A program made the translations under genes and the position numbers. The notes beneath the pieces were generated by a model. That model made no database searches. It was not told the DNA's origin and was given only the letters and a program-made list of their open reading frames with translations. From Streptomyces sp. (GTDB lineage Bacteria; Actinomycetota; Actinomycetes; Streptomycetales; Streptomycetaceae), in assembly GCA_013362785.1 (NCBI GenBank), contig JABFVM010000108.1, forward strand, positions 1 through 46,024: a stretch of DNA of 46,024 nucleotides. Reading direction: 5' to 3'. This document shows positions 8,436 to 16,059 of this stretch, in pieces; the stretch's first letter is position 1; each line of letters starts with the position of its first letter.

Positions 8436-8717
8436 TTATGTGCGGGCGCCCTCACCGGCCTCGCTGTCGGCCGCCTCGTCGGCGGACTGCTGCTTGGGGA
8501 TCTCGACACCGTCTTCGGCGCCGTCCTTGGCGTCGCTCTCGGTGGATTCCGCCGCCTTCGGCTCCGCGGCGTCCTCGGCCTTGGCCTCCGTCGACCCCTT
8601 CGCCTCTGCCGCCTCATCCGCCGCGGCTTCGGCCGTTGGGGTGTCGGCCTGCGCCTCGGCGGTTGACGCCTCCTCCGTGACCTTCGACCTCCGGAGAAGT
8701 CGTGCAAAAACGCCCAT
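8436..8717 (-). CDS. Small acidic protein with basic N-terminus, unknown function
   Basis: The product has 93 residues. It starts MGVFARLLRRSKVTEEASTA; the rest is Ala/Glu/Asp-rich, low-complexity and probably disordered. GGAG lies just before the ATG at 8717, and Streptomyces relatives with the same start sequence are known to me only as hypothetical or loosely named proteins. The short hydrophobic-basic N-terminus (VFARLLRRSK) could touch a membrane or nucleic acid. It is the first gene of a two-gene minus-strand operon with the MT0933-like gene and is divergent from miaA. No function is claimed. Confidence 0.7.
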   Translation of the reverse strand: MGVFARLLRRSKVTEEASTAEAQADTPTAEAAADEAAEAKGSTEAKAEDAAEPKAAESTESDAKDGAEDGVEIPKQQSADEAADSEAGEGART

Positions 8718-8899
8718 ATCCACTCCATACGTTACTCGTGCGGGCGAAATCCCGCGTCGTCCGGTGCGCCCGATTGCGCCGCCCGGTTGCCGCCCCCTCG
8801 AAACCAGCGGCGAAAACCTCGCAACTGGCAACGACCCCGCGCGTGTGCCGTCACGTAACTCGTTCGAGTCCACCCCGTGAGGTTTGCGAGACTGGGTCG

Positions 8900-9838
8900 G
8901 TGAGTAGTGCATCCCCCGCCCCCCGCGTCATCGCCGTCGTCGGACCCACCGCGGCCGGAAAGTCCGATCTGGGCGTCTTTCTGGCCCAGCGGCTCGGCGG
9001 CGAGGTCGTCAACGCCGACTCCATGCAGCTCTACCGAGGGATGGACATCGGCACCGCCAAGCTGACGCCCGAGGAGCGCGCCGGCGTCCCGCACCACCTG
9101 CTGGACATCTGGGACGTCACGGTCACCGCGTCGGTCGCCGAGTACCAGCGGCTCGCCCGGGAGCGGATCGACGCACTGCTCGCCGAGGGGCGCTGGCCGA
9201 TCCTCGTCGGCGGCTCGGGGCTGTACGTCCGCGGAGCCGTCGACAACCTGGAGTTCCCCGGCACCGACCCCGAGGTCAGAGCCCGGCTGGAGGAGGAGCT
9301 CGTGCTGCGCGGCTCCGGGGCGCTGCACGCCCGCCTGGCCGCCGCCGACCCCGAGGCCGCGCAGGCGATCCTGCCCAGCAACGGCCGCCGGATCGTCCGC
9401 GCCCTCGAAGTGATCGAGATCACCGGCCAGCCCTTCACCGCCAACCTCCCCGGCCATGACTCGGTCTACGACACCGTCCAGATAGGTGTCGACGTGGCCC
9501 GCCCCGAGCTGGACGAGCGCATCGCCCGGCGCGTCGACCGGATGTGGGACGCCGGGCTCGTGGACGAGGTGCGCGCACTGGAGGCGCAGGGGTTGCGTGA
9601 GGGGCGTACGGCCTCGCGTGCGCTCGGCTACCAGCAGGTGCTCGCGGCGCTCGCCGGGGAGTGCACCCTCGAAGAGGCGCGGGCCGAGACCGTACGGGCC
9701 ACCAAACGCTTCGCGCGCCGCCAGGATTCATGGTTCAGGCGCGACCCGCGGGTGCACTGGCTGAGTGGGGCTGCGGCAGATCTCACAGAACTTCCGCATC
9801 TCGCACTGGCGTTGGTCGAACGACCGGTTACAGCCTGA
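8900..9838 (+). CDS. miaA: tRNA dimethylallyltransferase MiaA
   Basis: The product has 312 residues, the normal length. The P-loop GPTAAGKS (15-22) is followed by the substrate motif NADSMQLYRGMDIGTAK, which holds the catalytic aspartate (D40). Further matches are HHLLDIWDV, VGGSGLYVRG, SNGRRIVRALEV, and the tRNA-contact motif SRALGYQQV. MiaA transfers the dimethylallyl group of DMAPP to A37 of UNN-reading tRNAs, giving the i6A that MiaB then thiomethylates. The GTG at 8900 starts right before the P-loop region as in relatives; the longer frame runs into the divergent gene's promoter region. The next gene begins 108 bp downstream. Confidence 0.95.
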   Translation: MSSASPAPRVIAVVGPTAAGKSDLGVFLAQRLGGEVVNADSMQLYRGMDIGTAKLTPEERAGVPHHLLDIWDVTVTASVAEYQRLARERIDALLAEGRWPILVGGSGLYVRGAVDNLEFPGTDPEVRARLEEELVLRGSGALHARLAAADPEAAQAILPSNGRRIVRALEVIEITGQPFTANLPGHDSVYDTVQIGVDVARPELDERIARRVDRMWDAGLVDEVRALEAQGLREGRTASRALGYQQVLAALAGECTLEEARAETVRATKRFARRQDSWFRRDPRVHWLSGAAADLTELPHLALALVERPVTA

Positions 9839-9946
9839 TCACGTGATGGCATCGGGACGCTCCGGCCGTCATCCCGGCCTCCGGCGCCATGCCATCATCG
9901 AGCTTCGATCGACCAAGTGGAGTCCGAGTTGGGAGGGCGCGTGGCG

Positions 9947-10456
9947 ATGGAGGCCGGCCCTCGCGACACCGCACAAGGCACCGAGCACGTCACCACTGAC
10001 CAGGGTGAACGTGAACAGGACGGCGACCGTCCGATCCCCGACGGGCTCGACGAGACCGAGACCGAGGGCGGCGTCACGGACGACGGTCCCGAGCCCGAGG
10101 AGATGTACGCCGGCGGCCCGGAGGTAGAGGTCGAGCTGCGCCCGCAGCGCCGACTGCGCATCTGGCAGCTCGCGCCCATCGTGTCCCTGGCCGCGGTCGG
10201 CTCCCTGATGTTCGCGTTCCCGCTGGCCTTCGACTTCGGCGACAGCGGCGCCGTGATCGCCATGCTGGGGCTGCTGATCTGCTCCTGCGCGGCCGGCTGG
10301 GGCATGATGGCCGCCCGCCGCGTCGGTTACACGTGGCCCGGGCTGCCGCAGCGGGGCTCCGGCCGCAGAGCGGACTGGCGGGTCGCGCTGGCGTACGCCC
10401 TGGTCGTCGCCGCTGTGATCGTGCTCGCCGTGTGGCGAGTGGCCCGGCTGCGCTGA
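9947..10456 (+). CDS. Conserved small membrane protein, unknown function
   Basis: The product has 169 residues. The first 65 residues are acidic and hydrophilic (many E, D, T). Then come three predicted membrane helices: LAPIVSLAAVGSLMFAFPLAF, AVIAMLGLLICSCAAGWGMM and VALAYALVVAAVIVLAVWRV. A short basic tail would place the C-terminus in the cytoplasm. The ATG at 9947 has GGGAGGG about 10 bases upstream; GTGs at 9941 and 9917 are in frame and possible. The gene lies between miaA and dapF, a conserved Streptomyces position. No domain is recognised. Confidence 0.7.
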   Translation: MEAGPRDTAQGTEHVTTDQGEREQDGDRPIPDGLDETETEGGVTDDGPEPEEMYAGGPEVEVELRPQRRLRIWQLAPIVSLAAVGSLMFAFPLAFDFGDSGAVIAMLGLLICSCAAGWGMMAARRVGYTWPGLPQRGSGRRADWRVALAYALVVAAVIVLAVWRVARLR

Positions 10457-10460
10457 GCTT

Positions 10461-10565
10461 CACGCACGCGTGCATCGTCCCTTCACGCACGCACGCGTGC
10501 CGCCGTCGCACCCCACGCGCGCGTAGGCGGTCGTAGGACCCCACACGCGCGTAGGCGGTCGTAGA
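10461..10565 (+). repeat. Palindromes and 27-bp direct repeat upstream of dapF
   Basis: GCACGCGTGC occurs twice (10464-10473 and 10491-10500), each inside a longer TTCACGCACG context of alternating purines and pyrimidines. It is followed by two tandem copies (10511-10538, 10539-10565) of a CCCCACnCGCGCGTAGGCGGTCGTAG unit. The block ends about 48 bp before the dapF start, so it covers the dapF promoter region. Confidence 0.75.
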
Positions 10566-10612
10566 CCCCGGCGTCGGCCTGCGATGTCGTACCGACCCCT
10601 TACGATCGAGGA

Positions 10613-11506
10613 ATGAGCACGCGGATCGCCTTCCTCAAGGGGCACGGCACCGAGAACGACTTCGTGATCGTCCCGGACCCCGAGAACGTCATCGACCTGC
10701 CGCAGGCCGCCGTCGCCGCCCTGTGCGACCGTCGCGCGGGCATCGGCGGTGACGGGCTGCTGCACGTGGTCCGGTCCGCGGCGCACCCCGAGGCCAGGCA
10801 CATGGCGGCCGAGGCCGAGTGGTTCATGGACTACCGCAACGGCGACGGCTCCATCGCGGAGATGTGCGGCAACGGCGTGCGCGTCTTCGCGCGCTACCTC
10901 CAGCGCGCCGGACACGTGGCCGAGGGCGACCTCGCGGTGGCCACGCGCGGGGGCGTGAAGACCGTGCACATCGCCAAGACCGCGTCCCAGGGCGGCTCCG
11001 CCGCGGGTGATGTCACCGTCGGCATGGGCAAGGCGCTGCTCCCCGAAGGGGACGTCACGGTCAGCGTCGGCGAGCGCAGCTGGCCCGCGCGCAACGTGAA
11101 CATGGGCAACCCGCACGCGGTCGCCTTTGTGGACGACCTCGCGCACGCCGGCGACTTGTACGCCCCGCCGCCGTTCAGCCCGGCCTCCGCCTATCCGGAC
11201 GGGGTCAACGTCGAGTTCGTCGTCGACCGGGGTCCCCGGCACGTCGCCCTGCGCGTGCACGAGCGCGGTGCCGGTGAGACCCGGTCGTGCGGCACGGGCG
11301 CGTGTGCCGTCGCCGTGGCCGCCGCACGGCGGGACGGGGCCGACCCGGCGGTCACCGGAGCCCCCACGACGTACACCGTCGATGTGCCCGGCGGCACCCT
11401 GGTGATTACCGAGCGGCCCGATGGCGAGATCGAGATGACCGGTCCCGCGGTGATCGTGGCCGAGGGAGAGATCGACGTGGAGTGGCTGGAAACGCTCGGT
11501 CGCTGA
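10613..11506 (+). CDS. dapF: Diaminopimelate epimerase
   Basis: The product has 297 residues. DapF interconverts LL- and meso-diaminopimelate by a two-cysteine mechanism. Both catalytic cysteines are present: C85 in EMCGNGVRVF and C226 in SCGTGAC. Other family features are HGTENDFVI near the N-terminus, AGIGGDG, NMGNPHAV and GVNVEF. In Streptomyces LL-DAP itself goes into peptidoglycan, so this step mainly feeds lysine synthesis; that is family knowledge, not seen here. The ATG at 10613 is the first sensible start and aligns with family N-termini. There is no lysine gene nearby; it is a single gene between the repeat-rich promoter region and rshA. Confidence 0.95.
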   Translation: MSTRIAFLKGHGTENDFVIVPDPENVIDLPQAAVAALCDRRAGIGGDGLLHVVRSAAHPEARHMAAEAEWFMDYRNGDGSIAEMCGNGVRVFARYLQRAGHVAEGDLAVATRGGVKTVHIAKTASQGGSAAGDVTVGMGKALLPEGDVTVSVGERSWPARNVNMGNPHAVAFVDDLAHAGDLYAPPPFSPASAYPDGVNVEFVVDRGPRHVALRVHERGAGETRSCGTGACAVAVAAARRDGADPAVTGAPTTYTVDVPGGTLVITERPDGEIEMTGPAVIVAEGEIDVEWLETLGR

Positions 11507-11805
11507 GCGGTTCGCCGGCTTGGTATCAGAGCTCAAGGCTGGTCACGGCCTGAGAGTTGGGGCGCCCGCGCCCCGGGCGCGCTCCGGAATCACGAACTCC
11601 GGTTCGTGGCATGGCGCGAAACAACAATCCTGCGAACCCTCGCTCGAATGGGTGATCCGTTTCACGCTCGGCGAGAGGCGGTCAGCCGCACGTGATGGGC
11701 TCGGTAGCATCAAGCACCGGCCCGGACGGGGGAGAAGTCGCCACCCCCTGCGCCGTGTCCGCCATGGGGCACCCCGTCCGCCGGTCCACGCAGCCGGAGG
11801 TGCCC
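11507..11805. other. Intergenic region between dapF and rshA
   Basis: These 299 bp hold no convincing gene. The rshA frame is open back to 11692 but the upstream part (MMGSVASSTG...) has no ribosome site and is unlike the family. No strong terminator hairpin was found after dapF. The stretch 11590-11680 has lower GC than its surroundings and could hold the rshA promoter. Confidence 0.5.
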
Positions 11806-14061
11806 ATGAGTGCGGAGGCAACGAACCCCGCGACGCCAGGCCCGGTAGCAGGCCCTGCGACGCCTGCCGTGCCCCGCAGGAAGGCCCGCGCCCGGCTCGA
11901 TCTGCGGCGCCTCGGCCGGGCCGCGCTGCTCGGCCCCGCCTCGCGCGGCCGGCTGCCCGACGCGATCAGCCATGTCGTCGACGCCCACCGCGCCCACCAC
12001 CCGGACGCCGACCTCGAACCACTGCGCCGCGCCTATGTGCTGGCCGAGTCCTCGCACCGCGGCCAGATGCGCAAGAGTGGCGAGCCGTACATCACGCACC
12101 CGCTCGCCGTGACCCTGATCCTCGCCGAACTCGGCGCGGAGACCACGACCTTGACGGCCTCTCTGCTCCACGACACCGTCGAGGACACCGATGTGACGCT
12201 CGATCAGGTCGGCGAGCAGTTCGACGCGGAGGTCCGCTTCCTCGTCGACGGCGTGACCAAGCTGGAGAAGGTCGACTACGGCGCCGCCGCCGAGCCCGAG
12301 ACCTTCCGCAAGATGCTCGTCGCCACCGGCAACGACGTCCGGGTGATGTCGATCAAACTCGCCGACCGGCTGCACAACATGCGCACCCTCGGCGTGATGC
12401 GCCCCGAGAAACAGGCCCGCATCGCCAAGGTGACCCGCGACGTCCTCATCCCGCTCGCCGAACGACTCGGCGTCCAGGCGCTCAAGACCGAACTGGAGGA
12501 CCTGGTCTTCGCGATCCTGCACCCCGAGGAGTACGAACACACACGGGAGTTGATCGTCGACAACGCCTCCCGCGCGGACGACCCGCTCGCCGAGATGGCC
12601 GACGCGATGCGCACGGTGCTGCGTGAGGCCGACATCCAGGCCGAAGTCCTCATCCGGCCACGCCACTTCGTCTCCGTGCACCGAGTGGCCCGCAAGCGGG
12701 GGCGGTTGCGCGGCGCCGACTTCGGACGGCTGCTGGTGCTGGTGAACGAGGACGCGGACTGTTACGCCGTCCTGGGCGAACTGCACACCTGTATGACGCC
12801 CGTGGTCTCGGAGTTCAAGGACTTCATCGCCGTCCCCAAGTTCAACCTGTACCAGTCGCTGCACACCGCCGTGGCCCGTGAGGACGGTCAGGTCACCGAA
12901 GTCCTCATCCGTACCCACCAGATGCACAAGGTGGCCGAGGCCGGTGTCGTCGCGCTCGGCAATCCCTACGCCGCTCCAGCGGAGGAGCAGGCCGTCACGA
13001 GCGACGGCGAGCGGGTGGACCCCACCCGCCCCGGCTGGCTCTCCCGTCTCCTCGACTGGCAGGAGGGCGCACCCGACCCGGACACCTTCTGGTCGACCTT
13101 GCGCGAGGACCTCGCCCAGGACCGCGAGATCACCGTCTTCCGGCCCGACGGCGGCACCCTGGGCCTGCCCGAGGGCGCGACATGTGTGGACGCCGCGTAC
13201 GCGCAGTACGGCGAGGACGCGCACGCGTGCATCGGCGCCCGCGTCAACGGCCGCCTGGCGACCCTCAGCACGGTTCTGCGGGACGGCGACACCGTCCAGC
13301 TCCTCATGGGCCAGGACCCGGCCTCGGAGCCCTCCAGGGAGTGGCTGGAGCACGCCCACACGGCCGCCGCCCGCATCGCCATCCAGCGGTGGCTTGCCAC
13401 CCATCCGCCGCAGGGCGACACCGCCGGCGTCGAGGAGCCCGGGGCGGAGTCCTTCCGACCCGGAGCGGAGCCCTTCCGCCCCGGGGCGGAGCCCTTCCGG
13501 CCCGAGCCGGACGCTTCGGCGAGCGGGGCAGACGCCTCGGAGGATCCGGCCGCCCGCCCGTACACCGAGGGAGCGTCCACAGGGTCGGTCGGCCGCGCCA
13601 CGACCGGCAACGTCCTCGTCGACCGGCCCGGCGCGTCCGTACGCCTCGCCGGCTGCTGCACCCCCGTGCCGCCAGACGAGGTCACCGGGTTCACCGTGCG
13701 CGGGGGAGTGGTGACCGTCCACCGGGTCGGGTGCGCGGCGGTGGCGCGGATGAAGGGCGTGGGGCGCCCGGAGGTCGACGTGCGCTGGGGGGACACCGCC
13801 GAGTGCCGGGTCACCCTGGTCGCCGAATCGTTCGTTCGCCCGCACCTGCTGGCGGACCTCACGGAAGCGATGGCCCTGGAAGGGGCGGAAATCGTCTCGG
13901 CGACGGTCGAGCCGCCGACCCAGCAGCGCGTACGCCACACGTACACGGTCCAACTCCCGGACGCGGCGCAGCTCCCGGGGCTGATGCGGGCCATGCGGAA
14001 CGTGGGGGGCGTCTACGACGTGAGCCGGGCCCAGACACAGACGCAGCCGCACGGAGTGTGA
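11806..14061 (+). CDS. rshA: RelA/SpoT homologue RshA, ppGpp metabolism
   Basis: The product has 751 residues and corresponds to the second long RelA/SpoT protein of Streptomyces. The HD hydrolase domain is intact: SGEPYITHPL (91-100), HDTVED (122-127) and IKLADRLHNMRTL (183-195). The synthetase domain (about 270-390) keeps EFKDFIAVPKFNLYQSLHT but departs elsewhere (RPRH for the usual RPKH, DFGRLLVLV for DLxAxRV, and no HWxYK block). Then come TGS (about 445-510), a low-complexity linker with three heptapeptides, a cysteine pair (AGCCTPVPPDEV) and an ACT domain at the end. The ATG at 11806 has GGAGG 5 bases upstream. It should hydrolyse ppGpp; whether it also makes it is uncertain. Confidence 0.88.
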   Translation: MSAEATNPATPGPVAGPATPAVPRRKARARLDLRRLGRAALLGPASRGRLPDAISHVVDAHRAHHPDADLEPLRRAYVLAESSHRGQMRKSGEPYITHPLAVTLILAELGAETTTLTASLLHDTVEDTDVTLDQVGEQFDAEVRFLVDGVTKLEKVDYGAAAEPETFRKMLVATGNDVRVMSIKLADRLHNMRTLGVMRPEKQARIAKVTRDVLIPLAERLGVQALKTELEDLVFAILHPEEYEHTRELIVDNASRADDPLAEMADAMRTVLREADIQAEVLIRPRHFVSVHRVARKRGRLRGADFGRLLVLVNEDADCYAVLGELHTCMTPVVSEFKDFIAVPKFNLYQSLHTAVAREDGQVTEVLIRTHQMHKVAEAGVVALGNPYAAPAEEQAVTSDGERVDPTRPGWLSRLLDWQEGAPDPDTFWSTLREDLAQDREITVFRPDGGTLGLPEGATCVDAAYAQYGEDAHACIGARVNGRLATLSTVLRDGDTVQLLMGQDPASEPSREWLEHAHTAAARIAIQRWLATHPPQGDTAGVEEPGAESFRPGAEPFRPGAEPFRPEPDASASGADASEDPAARPYTEGASTGSVGRATTGNVLVDRPGASVRLAGCCTPVPPDEVTGFTVRGGVVTVHRVGCAAVARMKGVGRPEVDVRWGDTAECRVTLVAESFVRPHLLADLTEAMALEGAEIVSATVEPPTQQRVRHTYTVQLPDAAQLPGLMRAMRNVGGVYDVSRAQTQTQPHGV
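13441..13503 (+). repeat. 21-bp in-frame repeat, three copies, inside rshA
   Basis: Three 21-bp units encode the heptapeptides GAESFRP, GAEPFRP and GAEPFRP (residues 546-566). They sit in the Pro/Ala/Gly-rich linker between the TGS domain and the cysteine-pair region, where length variation is likely tolerated. Confidence 0.85.
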
Positions 14062-14244
14062 GGCTGCGGTTCACGCCGGGCGTGTGCGTGGGCGGGAGCG
14101 CCCTGCGGTGCGGCCCGCACCACCCCGCGCCGACGGTGCGCCGCGCGCCGTTTCCTGAACACTGCACCCACCCGACACACCCCTTCGAGTGTGCTGGTCG
14201 CGCGTCGCCGCCGCCCCGCACGCGCGCGCTGATAGCGGTGGTGC

Positions 14245-15867
14245 ATGCTGCTCACCCCCCGCATCGAGGCCCTGCGACCAGTCCCTGGCGCCCCTCGCCC
14301 TCGCCCCCGATCCACCCGGCGCCGCAGGGTGCCCGCGCTGCTCGCCCTGGCCGTCTCCACCTGCCTCCTCGCCGCGAGTGCCCCCGTCACACCTCTGGGT
14401 GTCGGCGACCGCCTCTACCCGCACCTGGGCAACCCCGGCTACGACGTGGCGGCGTACGACCTCTCCCTCACCTATCCGGGCACCAACACCAAGCATCTTC
14501 AGGCCGTCACCAGGATCGACGCCTGGACGACCGAGGATCTTGAGCGCATTAACCTGGACTTCGCCCACGGCAAGGTCGAGTCCGTCGAGGTCGACGGGAC
14601 GCCCGCGGAGTTCAGCACTGCCGGTGAGGACCTCGTGATCACGCCCGAGACCCCGTTGTCCGAAGGCAACTGGACGCGGATCACCGTGCGGCACACAAGT
14701 GATCCCCAGTACGGGGAGCAGCGCGAGGGCGGCTGGGTGCGGACCGCCGACGGGCTCGCCATGGCCAACCAGGCGGACGCCGCCCACGTCGTGTTCCCGT
14801 GCAACGACCACCCCTCCGACAAGGCGATGTTCACCTTCCGGGTCACCGCGCCCAACGGCTACACGGTCGTCGCCAACGGCCAGCGGGCCGACGTCAAGCG
14901 CGCGGGCAAGTCGACGACATGGATGTACCGCACCTCGCACCCCATGGCCACCGAGCTCGCCCAGGTGTCCATCGGCCGCTCCAAGGTGCTGAACCGCACC
15001 GGGCCGCACGGACTGCCCCTCCGGGACGTCGTGCCCACGGGACAGCGCGAGAAGCTCGAACCGTGGCTGAAGAAGACCCCCGAACAGATCTCCTGGATGG
15101 AGAGCAAGATCGGGGAGTACCCGTTCGAGACGTACGGCCTGCTCGTGGCCGACGCCTCCACCGGCTTCGAGCTGGAGACCCAGACGCTCTCCCTCTTCGA
15201 GCGAGGACTCTTCACCGAGCCCGCCTTCCCGAAGTGGTACGTCGAGTCGATCATGGTGCATGAGCTGGCACACCAGTGGTTCGGCGACAGTGTCAGCCCG
15301 AGCACCTGGTCCGACCTGTGGCTCAGTGAGGGGCACGCCACCTGGTACGAGGCCCTGTACGCGGCGGAGAAGGCGGGCCGGCCGCTGGAGGCCCGGATGA
15401 AGGCCGCCTACGCCGCCTCCGACCGCTGGCGCGCGGCCGGCGGCCCGCCCGCGGCCCCCAAGGCGCCCGAGCCCGGAAAGAAGAACGGCATCTTCCGGCC
15501 GAACGTCTATGACGGAGCGGCCCTGGTCCTGTACGCCCTCCGCCAGGAGATCGGCGCCCCGGCCTTCGAGCGGCTGCAACGCGAGTGGGTGAGCCGCTAC
15601 CAGGACCGGACCGCCTCGACCGCGGACTTCGTCGCGCTCGCGGAGGAGGTCTCCGGACACCACCTGCACGGGTTCATGCAGTCCTGGCTGTACGGCGAGA
15701 AGACCCCGCCGATGCCGGGCCGGCCGGAGTGGAAGGCCGCGGACCCGGGCAAGAAGCCGGCGACGACGGGGAAGCCCGCCAAGGCCGGGACGGCGGGGAA
15801 GCCCGTGAAGAGCGGGAAGACCGTCCACACCGGGAAGAGCGACAAGACCGGGAAGACCGCGGAATAA
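14245..15867 (+). CDS. Exported M1-family zinc aminopeptidase
   Basis: The product has 540 residues. An arginine-rich N-terminus and a hydrophobic stretch (VPALLALAVSTCLLAASA, about 29-46) look like a signal peptide. The N-terminal beta domain starts at NPGYDVAAYDLSLTY. The gluzincin site is H339-E340-x-x-H343 with E362 eighteen residues on (WLSEGHATWYEA). The usual GAMEN exopeptidase loop is replaced by TGFELETQTLSLF, as in many actinobacterial secreted M1 enzymes. The last 50 residues are Lys/Gly/Thr-rich (GKPAKAG, GKTVHTGKS), a tail that may bind the cell wall. It removes N-terminal residues from peptides outside the cell. The gene is single, between rshA and hflX, and is followed by a hairpin. 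Confidence 0.88.
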   Translation: MLLTPRIEALRPVPGAPRPRPRSTRRRRVPALLALAVSTCLLAASAPVTPLGVGDRLYPHLGNPGYDVAAYDLSLTYPGTNTKHLQAVTRIDAWTTEDLERINLDFAHGKVESVEVDGTPAEFSTAGEDLVITPETPLSEGNWTRITVRHTSDPQYGEQREGGWVRTADGLAMANQADAAHVVFPCNDHPSDKAMFTFRVTAPNGYTVVANGQRADVKRAGKSTTWMYRTSHPMATELAQVSIGRSKVLNRTGPHGLPLRDVVPTGQREKLEPWLKKTPEQISWMESKIGEYPFETYGLLVADASTGFELETQTLSLFERGLFTEPAFPKWYVESIMVHELAHQWFGDSVSPSTWSDLWLSEGHATWYEALYAAEKAGRPLEARMKAAYAASDRWRAAGGPPAAPKAPEPGKKNGIFRPNVYDGAALVLYALRQEIGAPAFERLQREWVSRYQDRTASTADFVALAEEVSGHHLHGFMQSWLYGEKTPPMPGRPEWKAADPGKKPATTGKPAKAGTAGKPVKSGKTVHTGKSDKTGKTAE

Positions 15868-15881
15868 GGCGGTGACGAGAC

Positions 15882-15925
15882 GCCCCGTGCCGTGCGACCA
15901 TCTTCGGGTCGGCGCGGCACGGGGC
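15882..15925 (+). terminator. Rho-independent-like hairpin after the aminopeptidase gene
   Basis: GCCCCGTGCCGTGC (15882-15895) pairs with GCGCGGCACGGGGC (15912-15925), 13 of 14 bases, with a further CGACC/GGTCG pairing inside the loop. It lies 14 bp after the stop codon and has no U-run, as is normal in Streptomyces. Confidence 0.7.
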
Positions 15926-16059
15926 ACGGGAATCTCCCGGGGCACTCGTACGTTGTGAGCAGTGACGGACCAGATTCCGGGCGCTACGGATCCGTTCCGA
16001 GGTGCCTGTGTCACTGCCGCCGTCGGCACCGACGGATTGCCCATCGACGTAAGGACCCA

